A stretch of 64,000 nucleotides of DNA from Rallus limicola (taxonomy: Eukaryota; Chordata; Aves; Gruiformes; Rallidae): positions 37,364,547 to 37,428,546 of the forward strand of contig JAKCOZ010000008.1 of the NCBI GenBank assembly GCA_022605955.1, given 5' to 3'. Made by a program: the position numbers and the translations under genes. This document shows, piece by piece, positions 1 to 13,380 of this stretch. Under the pieces are notes generated by a model. That model ran no database searches. It was not told the origin of the DNA and saw nothing but the letters and a program-made list of their open reading frames with translations. Numbering within the stretch: the first letter of the stretch is position 1; every line of letters starts with the position of its first letter.

Positions 1-3000
1 AAGGAGACACTACGCAGCTGTGAGAGTGGAGGGGGCTGGAAAAGCCAACACAGTGACAGACAGTCCTACACACTCTTCAGATACCACACACAAAACACTC
101 ATAATGCAACTGTGCTAGAGGAAGTATTTTGGGACAGGATACTGACTTTGAAGACACCCAGAGACAAGGGAAGACTGCACCAAAATCCTGCGCTCATGGA
201 AAAAGAGCTACACACCCTTTTGTAAGTCCATAGTACAACCATACCCAGCTGCAGTACTCACCACCCCCAGTGTTGAGCTGTTCTCGTCAGCAGTACTCGC
301 ACACAGAATCGGTACAGCAGCTCTTTGGGTATTTTACCCACACTATGTATGGCCAACCTTAGCTTAGCCACTGTCCATGTCGCAACCTGGGAGCCCTAAA
401 AATACAAAGTAGCGTGCATTCTGGGATCACGATTCATTTCTTCTTTATTTGGGGATGGAAAGGGGTTTGTTATCAGTCAATTCCTTACATGCTTTGCGAG
501 GGTAGAGGTTAAGGCAAGCTGTGTCAGGAACGTACTCCGTAAGTATGAAGAGGAGCCTCATCCCAACACCTCTTCTTACAGGAAAGAAGGGCTCGGGGGT
601 TACTACAGAAAACCTTGGTGCACAGTGCCTGCACCTCAGCTCAAGTAACACCTGGGGATGACTCCAGGAACAATTTCCTTCAGTCCTTTCCCAGTCATCT
701 GAACAAAAGGATGCCCAGGTGAAAGCCTGCCAAGTGCCCACATGCACATGAAGGCCCTGCAGGGATTTCACAGCTAAGTTTGAACAATGTAGCGCACTTA
801 CCTTAAATGCTAACAGGTGTAACTGGAAGTCCATAATCCAACAAGCACAACCCAACCTCCATTTGATGGGAAAAGGCATATAATCATAGGAGGGAGCTAA
901 TGTAGTATCACTCAACAGTTACCTAGGGAAAAGCAACTAAATCCCTCTTTGGTCTGGAATCTCAGTTTCCATTTCTCCCACCACCCTCATCCCAGAGAAG
1001 TCCTACATGACAGATGCTCCCGCAAGGAACAACTGTATTCATTCTGCAGATGTTCCAGAGGTTGGGTGAAGCCCAGGCAGATGTTGGCAAACAGCTGGTC
1101 ACAGCACCTGGCTCAGATACAACAGTCATATCATTATCACATCACCTTCTTCCTCCCACCCCTTGGTGGTACTGACAGACTATCTCCCGTTCTTACCTCT
1201 GCCATCAGCGTGGCTATGTATATAGATATACATCCCCTCTTCCTCCCTTGGTAGGAGGAAGGTGATGTGATGATATGACTGCCAAGTTGAGGCGGGCTGC
1301 AAATGGATTTCTGTGGTAAGGGGGAAGAAGAAAAGGGCAAATGGAAAGAACTAACAGGATTTCCAGGCTCCAGGTGACAATGACCACCAGTTCCTCATTG
1401 CCTGCAGAGCTTAAGACTTGATGCAAACTTAAAACACTACCAAGAATTTCATCGAGGATTGCTATTTCCCTGCACCCAAACCAGGGACAGTCTGAAATGC
1501 AGCAGATGAAAGCTGCCCACCAACAGCTCTGTTAAAATCCATCCAGAGAGAAGTTTCTCTTCCTTAAACAAAGCACCTAACACAGGCAACAAAAGTACAG
1601 GTGCTACTCTGGCTGAGATTTACATGGAAGATTCTAGAAAACAAAAAATAAATCATGAGCAGTACTGGCATCCTGCTCATGTACCCAGGAGGACATGGAT
1701 GGGGAAGGCTTCAAGCACAAGAAGCATCTGTGCACGCCAAGACACATCTCTTTCAGAAGCAGCCATCTTTCAAAGACGGGCCTACAGCTCAATGACAAAG
1801 CCAGACCTGTACTTTAATCCTTACTGTCCTCTCAAAGGTAAGACGATTTGTTTCTGCTGGTAAGCTGCCAGAATGAGTAGGGCACTTCAGGTCATAAACT
1901 GCTCTTACGTAGACTCAGAGAACTGATAAAAAGACGTTCTTATTTTAATTTGGGCTTGGTTAAAGTCTAGGCTCCTCAAAGTCCTTGTCAGGAAGTGCTT
2001 CAGCTAGAAGGCCAGCACAGGGCTTCAGGTGTCCCTTGCCACCGACCTCAGGGCTAGTGCTGGGAATTGCCGGTGGGTGCTGGGAGAGCCAGCTGCGGGA
2101 CAAGCATCACAACATACCAGCCACAGATGACCTCCCCCTCGCTTCCCACCCTCCCTATCTGCTAGGAAGTCAAGAGGGAGAAGAGACCCGGTGCCACACC
2201 AAACTTAGCTGGTAAAGCGTGGCTCAGCAAATGGCAGCAGAACTGCATGGAACCGAGGACAAGGCAACACGGCACAACCACCTCCCAGCAGGAGCCATGT
2301 CTGTCCAGGGACTCTGGCATCTAAACCAGCTGAACTGTGCAACACTGTTTGTCAAGTACAGACTCTCCAGCCTTACTACAGCATTGTTAGATGATCGGCA
2401 GCCAGCATACTGTTGTCTTACAGGCACGACTGAACAGGAAAACATTCAAATCCCACGCCAGTAACTTATTTTATTTATCTTTTTAGATGTTTTAGATTTG
2501 AGATTTTCTCAGTATGTTTTTCAGAGGAAGTTCTTCCCTTGTATCAGTTCTGTTCACTGGAGAAGACAGCAGCAAGAATACCACCAAGCCCTCAGATGAC
2601 TGTACCACCCTGTGACCAGCCCCTACTTACCAGCATCCCTCCCGCTTCAGGTTACAGTCAGTTCAAAGGGCTGGAGCCCAGCAGAAATCAGGAGGCACAC
2701 ACTCCCCCTTAAGGCTCTGCTGCCACAAACCCACCTAAGGAGGCTGCAATAACCTCGGGAACACTTACATCTCAACACAAATCAAATCAAGGACCTGATT
2801 TTGCTATATTTGCTCCCCACCCTTTTGTTGACAAGGCACAGAGATAAGCAGGGGCAGGAAAAGGGAAGGATTCCTGAGCTGGGTTTACAGTGTGGCTGAA
2901 CGCACTCACAGTCCTGCTGTGCCCATGGTATGTACACACGGGAGTAGTTCCCACAACTCCACACACCACCAGCGTGCCAAGCACAGACTCTGCTTATCTG

Positions 3001-6000
3001 ATCCCACCTGACTTCTCACAGGCCCACAGCCCTTCCTAGTAACTTCACCTTGAGTCATCCAGGGAACTCTGCAGGTATCTAAAGTGAAGATCGAGACTTC
3101 TTTCAGAGAACTTCCAGTCCCAGAGGGCTCTATCCCCATCTAACCCAGCCCCTGAAGGTCATCACTATCACCTTCATCCTTCATTCACAGCAACCTCATC
3201 ATCTCAAATACCACCACGTGCACCAAGCCGCCACTGCTGACCTAAACACACCTAAAACAATTTCTCAGGTATAAATTACGCTCAGGTGTTAAGAATAAAG
3301 GCAATTTCACACAGAACCACTGGCACTGAATGGCATTTAGCTAATGCCTTCAGAGCCATGCTGGCCATCAAGGAGGAAGCCCCACAGGAGAAGAGCCTGC
3401 GCTGTTCTGCTGCAGGACAGTTCCTGCCTCGCAGGCTCTTCCTGAGCTAACCATTTCCACACACACAGCACAGCAAACTAACTCACACCTCCAAACTCCT
3501 GCTCCCCTCACCAGCACCCCGAACGAGGGGATGCATTATTGAGTTGGTTTCTGGAAGATGGGTGCAAGAGCCAAAGTCACCTCTGACAACAGCCTTGGCT
3601 CTTGACTCTCACAAGCCTGCCCAATCTGAGGAGGTTCATCAATAAGGGAACATTAAAACATGAATTCTCCCGAGGCCATAAATTAGCCCCCTTTTATCAA
3701 ACCAACTTGTCAATGAGAAATTTAACAAGCAAGGACATTGTTACCACCAGGAAACTGGGAGCTGATGTGCAAGGCACGCCGAAGGCGATGAACCTTCTGA
3801 AGGCATTGAACCCCGTTATAATAAAAAATAAATAATTATGTCATGACTGTCACTTCTCTGCAGGAACCATGTGAACCACCAGCTTGGGCAAAATCTCCAA
3901 AGTCTCACTTGGAAACAGACTTGCCTGGGTTACCTCAGCAGAGAAACAGCACTTTTGGGCATGGAACAAGCCCAGAGTCTGTTAGGCACAAGTGTGGCAC
4001 CCCAACACCAGGCTCAGGTCTCTCTTGAGGAAATGACAGGCGCCACCAACACTTCACCAGCGGCACAAAACTGGTGTGGGAGGCCAGAGGCATTAGCCTG
4101 GGTGGCCACCAAACAGAAGGGAAGGGAATAAACCCCAAGAGCAGCAGAGCAATAGCAATTGCACTTCTACAAACAGGAGCTGGGCCACCTGAACACGTAT
4201 CTAGCCACACTTGGAAAGTAAACACAAGTCAGACCTCCTAACCACCTCCTAAATAAAATAAGGCCTGCCTTGGTCTTCAGCAAATGCTTCTACCAACAAA
4301 GAACAACCCCCATTACAAGCTTTCAACAACTGAGGTTGGATTTTGAGAACATACACTCTTAACTTATGGTTACCAAACTGACAACCCCTCTGCATGACTT
4401 TATGAAGATGGGAAATACAGAGATAAGGGACTACCAAAGCCATATGCATAGTTCAAGGAAGGTTTACCTACAGAACTACTCATACCTCTACCCACGCTAT
4501 GGGGCACCATCAACATCTGCTTCCACATGTTCTGAAGCATATCACACACACTTAAGCAGGTCCCTGGCCAACACACAAAGTCACACCTGCTTGAGAATAC
4601 ATGCAGTTGCTTAGTTTAGCTCCAAAATTACTCTAATCAGAACGGTTAAACCTGAAAAGCTTTTTCAACAAGGGAAGAATTCATACTGAGATTTTCATTG
4701 GAGTTACAAAACTCTAACACCAAGTCCAGAAACAGGCAGAATAGCCCACTGTCTCTTCACAGGAAAATTAAGAGTTGACCTAGATGGTTTTGTCTCTCAC
4801 CTGAGCATTGTAGCTGGAGAACAAGAGTTTGCTTCTTCCAGCTCTTCACTGAAAAACACGACCTTCATCCTCAAGGAACAAGGAATGAAAGATGGGGATC
4901 AGCATGTAAAATCCTGGGCTGGTTGGGAGGAGTTACTTGGGTTTGTTTATTTTCTATCGAGAGAATATTTGGGGTTTGGCAGGTTTGGGGAGATTTGCAA
5001 CAAGGCTGTATCAGCAACGTGGATGTCTACAGAGGAAGGACCAGAATGGGCACTAGAAGTAAAGAAAGAAGTAAATTTTAAGATGGGAATTGTGGCAAAA
5101 TATTTAATAGGCATACAGAACAGCCAAGGAGATGGGGACGGGAGGAAATAAATACACAGTGAAAGGGATACCAGTAGCAGCCAGTAAAGATCTGCCATGA
5201 TGGACTCTGAGGAGCAGCAGCCTGGGCAAGGAAACCAACAACCTGCTGCTGAGGATGTGACAAAACAGGTGATTTTCAACTCTAAGTCAAGTTAGGGAAA
5301 AAAAGTAAAATGAACTTTTCCTCCAAGCCTTGAGCACAATCCCCTGAAAGCTGTTAAGGGCAACACACATTCCATTTTAACTGCTTTTTAATAATTAAAA
5401 TTACGGAGAGGTTAAACCTTGTATCCTCCACGAGCACAAAATAGGATTATTTTTTCCCCCCTGTGGGACACAGAGATAGAGACAGAAAAGCTGTTGCCTG
5501 GCCAACATAAATATTTCTGTGTCCCTGAACAGAAGAGCTTCTGATTTAGGATGTTGCATAAGGAACAGTGAGGTCAACATCCCAGTTTCCGAGGCAGTCC
5601 ATCCCTGACCCAACAGCAGCAACAGCCCTGGAAGAGCAGGACACTTTAGGTGGTTACATTATTCTGATGCTCATCCCAAAGAAGGCTTTGGTTTTTGGGA
5701 TCTATGGGGAGACCATCACACCTTTGCAAGAATGCTCCAGAACAGCAATGCTAAGGATGTTGAAGGCCACTGATTTTTCAGCATTGAGTCTAAATAGAAA
5801 ATAAAATAAAAAAGTGACACCTCGTTGTGAGAATAAGCAGAAAGTGAGTGATTTCACACCAAGACAAAGACAGAACACCCTGCTCTCCAGACCCATGAAA
5901 CACACACCCACCCACGGGAAGCAACAGAGAAACCGGGTTCGTGCATCTTGATGGGGATGCATCACCTTTCCTTGCAAGCACAACCACACTGAGAAGCTTT

Positions 6001-8539
6001 TTGGAACAGCTTTCCCTTATGTTTAACACCAAAATGCTGCCAACAAGTGACTGCTTGCATGGGAAAAAGATGAAAAAACCCATGTCAGTGTTACAGAATC
6101 CTCTTCTCAAAACCCACATGTGCACGTAACACACACGCAAAGTCAAACACGAGTAAAAACAGAGCTTTTAGGAATCTGGATTCCCTATCAAACCAGGAGA
6201 CAAGCTGACTGACACACACACACGTGCAAGTAAAAGAGTTGTTATGAGTAACTGCAAGTGCCAGGAGCTAGCAGCAGCCAGCACAGTGTTTGCGCTCCCT
6301 TCGTATCCAAGTCACAAGCAGCAGCACCTAACACTTCCCAGGAGGACACATCTGCTGCCGAGGATCTCTCCAAGAGACTCGCATGTTATTTCTTAATAGG
6401 AACCTCCAAGGCTGAAAATAACTCTCCACCCAACTCAGGAGGTGAGACACATTGACAGTTCAACCTCAAAATAAGGGTTGTTTGATGCAGCTCCAACTGA
6501 CACCGCTACATTTTGGTATTTCAGTTAATAGTTCTCTCTAGAAACTAGCAAAAATAAAGTTACAAATAATGTAACTCCAGTAATTTGCATGTAAGATCTC
6601 CCATATGAACGAGACAGAACTCCATATATGCCCCAGGTGGTGTATTTACAGCCAGGAAAATCCAGATGTGCCTACCTCACAGATCCCCATCCCTGGATCT
6701 GATGTTACAGCCAGACCTTATAGGGCTTTCAGCAATAAAGCCCTTTCTGAGATGTCTTAATACACTCAGACATTTACTCTGTATTAGAGCTTCAGACAAG
6801 TGACCTTTACATCTTCCTCTGTGCAACCTCAAAGGAAGCCCAAACCATAGAAAAAACAAGTTCTGTGAAGCTACACGTTAACTTACATGAACCCGTGCCC
6901 CAAATACTCCTTCCAATTAGGCCAATTAAGATTTTCAGGTCTATTAACCAATGCAGGAACCACCCCCAAATCGGTCCTAGGCCTTGCTCGCCTCCTCATC
7001 CCCAAAGAAAACCCCAATAAATAACAAGACCCATCGTTTCAAGCTTATTAATCTCTCCTGCAATCAGTTTTTCAATGAAAAAATAAACTGCAGGAAGCTC
7101 CAGTTGCACTGGATGCTTATTATCCTGATGGTATTTGTCGCCTGTTTCACTGTAAGGAAACATTTGGCGCTGTTTTGTCAATAAAGCGTCAGTATTTGTC
7201 AAACACTGTCATTATGCACCAGCCTGAAACATCCAAAGCATCAAACGCCCTTTTTTTTTTTGCACCAAGATAATCGCTTTATGTTGGATGCTTTTCCCCA
7301 ACAGAACACACGACAGTTTCCCCAGCTCAATATACTGACATTTCTTGTTCCTCACACATAAAAAAAGCCCATTCTGTATTTTTTTGGCAGAAACCGCCTG
7401 TTTACTGCAGTTGCCTAGGGGAAATCCTAACACCAATTATCAAAAGCCACGCTATTAACATTAACTGTCTGCATTAATGGCTTCTTTTTAACCTCCAACT
7501 TCCCAAATATCTATTCTTAAGGTTATAGCCATGCCAAGGAAAACAGCAGTTAGGTGCTATTCCAGCTATTACATCCCCTCAAAGGACAGCTAATGGTTGT
7601 CGTGGCAAAGTCTGAAGTCTTCCTCTATCTGCAGCAATTTAAATCTTTACTTCAGCCTCAGGAGAGAGCTCACATGCTACTCTTCTTCTGGAAAAGCCCA
7701 GTGTTCTGTATTAACTTTAGGCTCACTAGGATTAGGGAAACAATCCCAGAGTAACTGTAACCTCATCGCACTGAGCATCCTCATAACCAGGTCAATTAAC
7801 CAGGAGGGAAGGAACAAGGAGTTTTTCTTTTCCTTGTGTGAATTATGTTTTGTTCATCCAAGTGAGTTTTTATTAGATCAACTCACCATCTTTACCTACA
7901 GCGGTAAAGCAAGCAAGAGGCAGATCTCCAGCGAAACAGGAAGGATGCTAATTTAATTTACAGAGCTTGGTTTGCAAGGGAACAGAGAAGAATGCCTACA
8001 TGGTGTTTATACAGAAGTACTTGGGGGTCTGTCCCAAGAAAGCTACCTGTTACCACCAGTTAGCTGCTGAGTTAATACAGAGTGACACTGAAATTCTGCA
8101 TTTCTTCTCAATGTTAACAGGAAAACAAAGGCCACGGAGCTAACATCTGGCATACACTTCAATATTGTGCAAACTTTAATCCATCTCATTCTCTAATTCA
8201 GCCAGTGACCTTAATACCAGTTCAGTTCTTAATCATCTGGCTGTATCAGTGCAGCTGGCACTCATTTTGCTTGACACAAGACCTACCCAATAAATAACAA
8301 TAATAAACCCCCCTCTTAGGCCATGCTTGACAACACTTAACCCCAACTGCCATCAGTTTCTCTGCTAGACTTTATTTTTGGAACAATGTCTAGCCAACAG
8401 TCACCCCCAACGACCAAGAGAGCTAAAACAAGAGTCTGAGAAGATGTTTTTAGCCCAGTACAGAAGAGGACTCTCCTGCACTGGCACCAGTAAACTGCAG
8501 CTGCAAGGCTGGGAAGCACATGGAAATGGTTCCCATATG
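1..8539. other. Unique sequence, no gene recognised
   Basis: AT-balanced DNA with no CR1 or LTR match that I can see. It holds one inverted repeat (1123-1281), listed separately. Reading frames are short (up to about 156 codons) with no recognisable domain. Since the coding exon at 13.4-14.6 kb is transcribed leftward, this stretch may be its first intron. Small exons could be present and missed. Confidence 0.5.
1123..1281. repeat. Inverted repeat with arms of about 30 bp
   Basis: Left arm 1123-1157 (CAGTCATATCATTATCACAT...) pairs with right arm 1254-1281 (GGAGGAAGGTGATGTGATGA...), with one 3-base bulge and one mismatch. The arms are separated by about 96 bp. The function is unknown. Confidence 0.8.
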
Positions 8540-9320
8540 TTAGCGCCAGTCCCTAGTAAGGTTCCCCCAGGCTCCATCTTTGGTCCAGTTCTTTTTAATA
8601 TTTTCATAAATGACCTGGGAAGGGGCTGCCCTGGCTGCACCCCCAGCCTGGGGTGTCAGATGCTGGGGGCCAGCTGTGCTGAGAGGGATTTAGGGGGTTC
8701 AGTTGACCGTGAGTTACCCATGAGCCAGCAGCGTGCCCAGGCACCCAGGAGGCCCAACCACCTCCTGGGGCACAGCACGGCCAGCCAGGCCAGGGAGGGG
8801 ATTGTCCTGCTCTGCCCTGCGCTGGGGCGGTTTTGGGCGCCACAAGACAAGAAGGACACAAACTATTGGAGAGTGTCCAGAGGAGGCAGCGAGGATGGGG
8901 AAGGGACTGGAGGGGAAGGCTTATGAGAAGCTGAAGGCCCTGGGGTTGTTCAGCCTGGAGAAGGGGAGGCTGAGGGGAGACCTCATCGCGGTCTGTGGCT
9001 TCCTGATGAACAGGAGTGAAGGGGCAGGCGGCCATCTCCTCTCTTTGGGGACCTGGGATAGAACCTGAGGGAACAGCGTGAAGCTGTGCTAGGGGAGGTT
9101 TAGGCTGGATTTCAGGAAGAGGTTCTGTACTGAGAGTGGGGTCAGGCACTGGGACATGCTCCCCAGGGAAGGGGTCACAGCCCTGAGCTGGGCTGAGGTC
9201 AAGAAGCATCTGGATGATATGCTCAGCGCCATGGTGACTGGGCTTGGCCTGTGTGGAAGCAGGAATTGGACTCGATGGTCCTTATGGGTCCCTTGAAACT
9301 CCTAAGGTTCTAGGATTCTA
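8540..9320 (+). mobile_element. CR1 fragment with internal deletions
   Basis: The left part encodes the reverse-transcriptase motif VPPGSIFGPVLFNIFINDL, typical of CR1 ORF2. After a jump over missing sequence it continues with the ORF2 C-terminal region and the 3' UTR, ending near TTCTAGGATTCTA. Frameshifts and deletions break it throughout. It is a dead copy. Confidence 0.92.
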
Positions 9321-10382
9321 CATTCATCCCACCACCTGAACTGCTTGTCCTCCAAACACCCTTTCTACTCACCCACACGAGCACACAGGCAACATAGAGG
9401 GATGCTGCTGGAAATGCCAGCATCACTGAAGAGTAGCCACCATGCCAGGGTAGCAAACAAGACAGCACAGAACTAGTATGTTAACTCAAGGTAAGCTTTG
9501 CAATAGAAGACTGGCAACCTCCAACAGAGATGACCTGTCAGCTACCCTCTATTTCCCATGGATATATACTTCAGAAAGCTTGAGATAAGAGCTTAAAACT
9601 AACTCATCTAAACCCTTGGGGGGGTGGGAGGGAGGAAAAGCCCCACAAGTGCAGTTTAAGGTATTACAACAATACTCCTTTTGAGCAGATTCACAAATCT
9701 GCCTAATAAATCCTAAAGAGGGGTTATTCAAACAAAGTTATCTCAAAACAAAACCAAGACCCACTGAAAAAGAAAGAGCTGTTTTAAAACCCCACTGCCC
9801 CAGAACCATCCTCCTCCCCCAGAGCAGCAAGAGTTCCTCTCCTTATGGAAGCATCGCAAAGACTTCAAGGGGGAAAAAATGAGGAACAACATTTCCCTTG
9901 ACAAGTTCCCCTAAACAGTTTTAAGGTAAAAATAGCTTCTCTTCCTTGAAACTCATGGAAGCTTCTCTATTTTTTCCCCTTTGGGGGGAGTGGTGGTGAA
10001 TCTATATAGGAATGTTTCTTGTAACAAATAAATTAACATATGGGTTGAATGCTGTGACATAAAACTGTTTAAATCGGGGACAAGTGAACTTCAAAACTAA
10101 GAACTGGATATTTAGATGGAAAAATAATCCAATATTAGAATAGCAGCTATACCAGCACCTTCAGCTTTTCTCCCTTCCAAAGGTAACCTGTAGGAAAGGA
10201 ATTCAATCAATGCTTCAGTGACCTGGAACCGTAGTTCCCCTTAGCTGGGAAGTGGGTGTTTGCACCCCCATTCCCCTGCTACTCACAGAAACTTTGGGAA
10301 TTGCCACTTGCTTGCAACAATGCCTGGGCAAATGGGGTTTGCAAGCAGAAAAGGAGAATGCTTGATGGTGAATGCTTGAATG

Positions 10383-10920
10383 CTCAGCTCTGGTGAGGCT
10401 GCACCTTGAGTGCTGTGTCCAGTTTTGGGCCCCTCACTACAAGAAGGATGTTGAGATGCTGGAGCACATCCAGAGGAGGGCAATGAAGCTGGTGAAGGGT
10501 CTGGAGTACAAGTCCTACGAGGAGCAGCTGAGGTAGCTGGAGCTTTTTAGTCCTGAGAAAAGGAGGCTGAGGGGAGACCTTAATGCTCTCTACAGCTACC
10601 TGCAAGACAGTTGCAGAGATATCAGGGTCTGTCTCTTTACAAGGTGACAAGCAACACGAAGAGTGGGAACGGCTTGAAATTGCACCAGGGGAAATTTAGG
10701 TCAGAGAGCAGGGAGAATTTCTGTACTGAAAGGGCTGTCAGGCACTGGAACAGGCTGCCCAGGGAAGTGGTGGAGTCACCATCCCTGGAGGTATTTAAAA
10801 GGCGTGTAGATAAAGTCCCTAAGGACATGATCTAGAGGCAGACTAGTCAGGGTTAGGCTGTGGTTGGAGTCAATGATCCAAGAGTCTCTTCCAACCCAGA
10901 TGATTCTCTGATTCTACGAT
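10383..10920 (+). mobile_element. CR1 3' fragment
   Basis: It opens with the ORF2 C-terminal coding region (translated as tracts such as [22 protein letters not shown], degraded) and ends in TGATTCTCTGATTCTACGAT, the 3' microsatellite-like tail. It has been 5'-truncated, as is normal for CR1 insertion. Confidence 0.93.
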
Positions 10921-11200
10921 GCCCACAGAAGGTTTACTGACAGTGTGAAAAGCAATCCACACCCTCCTCTAATTAAAGCCATAAAAAAAATTTGAAGAAA
11001 CCTTTACCTACAGCACACAACATCATCAAAAATGCAGAGATGACAGATTCTTTACTCTGGCTTGAAAAACTGTTAACTTCAGCCTGTTCAAAAGTTACCT
11101 CACCAAAGCTATTTTTTATATATACATATATGTATTTAAAAAAATGTGGTCAGGTCTATATAGAGATACATGCACACATATTAACTACCGTGGTCAGGTA

Positions 11201-11224
11201 ATATATATATATGTGTATATATAT
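11201..11224. repeat. (AT)n microsatellite with a GTG interruption
   Basis: Alternating AT of 12 bases, GTG, then TATATATATG. Another TATATA cluster lies at about 11116-11131. Confidence 0.9.
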
Positions 11225-13380
11225 GCACAGACACACATGTATGCACATTGCAATATCTGGGTGATAATATTCCTTGGAAGTCTGTCCTTGGTCAGGTCAT
11301 ATTTCTCTACTGCACTATCTGGTTGGTTATCTGAAGCTGAAAACACCAACAAGTCCAGAGTTTTAAGACTCCTAGTTTCCCTGCAGACCCTAGGCTGGCC
11401 TCGTGTAGAGAGTACCAAGCTAAGGAACTCTCAGCACAGAACACCGATGGTGCAAGGGAAGTGAGATTCAGGTAATAAAACCTCTTTTTGCAACTAGTTA
11501 CACAGAGAGAGGAAAAAACCCAACAAAACAAACCAACCACCACAGGTTAAAAATCCAGCTCCCACCTATCTCCCTGGGGTTACTCTATAAGCTAGGCAAG
11601 GGATTGTCAAGAGCATCCCAATTGCATATGGACTAAATAAACAGCCAAATACACAAGTCCTGGCTGAAGGGCAGCTAGTTCCAGCCTTGTAATGTTAAAA
11701 TGTATTTGGCACATTACTGGTAACATCTCACAACGCTGTTCTCCCTGAGAAATAATTAAGGACACATGAGTTGAAACTCAGGTTTTCTGGATGACACCAA
11801 TCAGCAACAGCTGAAACCTTGCTCAGGCTTTCCCCCCCCTGTCAGTAGCAAAAGCAATGGCTCTCCTGTTCCCTGGAGAAGTGGCAGAGCCCACCAGACC
11901 TGCTAAAACCAAGCACCGCTACCGACCTGTGACCACATCGCTGGTCTCCGCACGCATCTTCTGGAAAAGCGGCAGCCCTGAAGCTTACTTTCACCAGCCA
12001 GATTTGATACAAGGACATACAAGACAGACCTCTCTGAAGATCTTAATGCTGCGTGGCAATGGTTACTGATTAACTGTAAGTATCTTGAACTTCTCCGGGG
12101 CCGTAAGGACTGTGCTCCGAGTATATAGCTGTACGCTGTTAACACGGGGGAACAGTTTGAGCCTCCTGGCACGGGACAGGCATAAATAGTTGTATGAAGT
12201 AACTCTCTGTTGTGGTTACCTCAAACTTTAACCAAGGTCAGACCACAATTTCCGTCAAGATTATTAGAAGCCCACATGAATGCCTCTGCGTCAGTCAAGT
12301 ACTACAGTTCTCAGTTATTAGGTCTAAATATTTGGCTTTGCTCCTCGTGCCTCAAACTCTGGGCACACTCCACTCACAGCAGGACTTGTGGATCCATAGT
12401 GATGGGCTGGCAGCAACACGAAGCATCTCCTGCTATTATTGCTTCACCAGCATCAACTCTCTGGGCCCGATCCTACAACATCCTCTGCTGCACTTGCACT
12501 TCACAGAAAGCTGAGCCTTATTTTTATAAAAGCAGCGCCTTGCCCCGGTAAGCACCTAGTACTCAAAAGCTACAGTAACTACTACTTAAAGGTTTCGTCA
12601 TAGATACCTATTAAAGACATGAGGCACAGCATGCCATCTCACCAGACAGCTCTGCGACCAGCATTTCTGGTTTGACACGTCCCAGCCAAGGATACGTAGG
12701 GAGATGCTTCCAGATCCTTTCAGCTCCTCTCCAAGAGCAGCTAGTCATCTCTTGACTTCCACCCCAGAGTCACGTTCATCTTTTGAGTTTTTCTCATACC
12801 CTGGGTTGTTCACAAACCCCAGGATTCCCACCCTGATTTCCAACCAGCACCAGCCACGCTTTGGCTAGGTCAAGATTCAGATATATAAAATAATTCAAGG
12901 AACGCAGCTGCAGAGTATTTTTAAAAAAATATCAAACTCAATTTAAGTGTCTGAAGAGGTTTAGGATTCACAATATGTTTATGCCAGTATTCACCTCTCC
13001 AAAGCGAGTAGGTGTCTTTTTGACCACTACAACCCACCTTTAGGATTAACAAAAGTCCTTCCCAAAGCGGAAAGTCCCAGTCCTGCACAGCACTGGGCCA
13101 CCCAGTGACCTACATACAGCAGCACTGGAGCCGAGTTCCCACTCCATAATTTAACAAGCTACACCTGCCTCACTCCGCCGTCCTAGAAAGCACAGTCCAT
13201 CAAGCTGGAGAGTGGTTTTTGGTTCAGGAGGCACACAGCCCAACCTGCCTCCATCAGAACTGCTGCTAGGCAATGCACCTGAGAAGAAAGCACCAGCACA
13301 CACTTAAAAACACGCCGTATCCGCTACTGCGGGCAGCCAACCATTCTAGTGCAGCATCTCACACATAAAGGCCACTTTAC

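Larger units (their letters stand above)
9321..13380. other. Mostly unique sequence around one CR1 copy
   Basis: Apart from the CR1 at 10.38-10.92 kb and the AT microsatellite near 11.2 kb, I see nothing to annotate. The right edge at 13380 carries the proposed splice donor of the coding exon, so this is probably the start of intron 1. Confidence 0.5.

Noticed and set aside
445..915. 156-codon minus-strand frame near the left edge
   Set aside because: No domain or conserved-looking tract. Could contain an exon of the leftward gene, but nothing in the sequence supports it.
8604..9209. 201-codon minus-strand frame
   Set aside because: It is antisense to a CR1 fragment and reflects the GC-rich repeat and not a gene.
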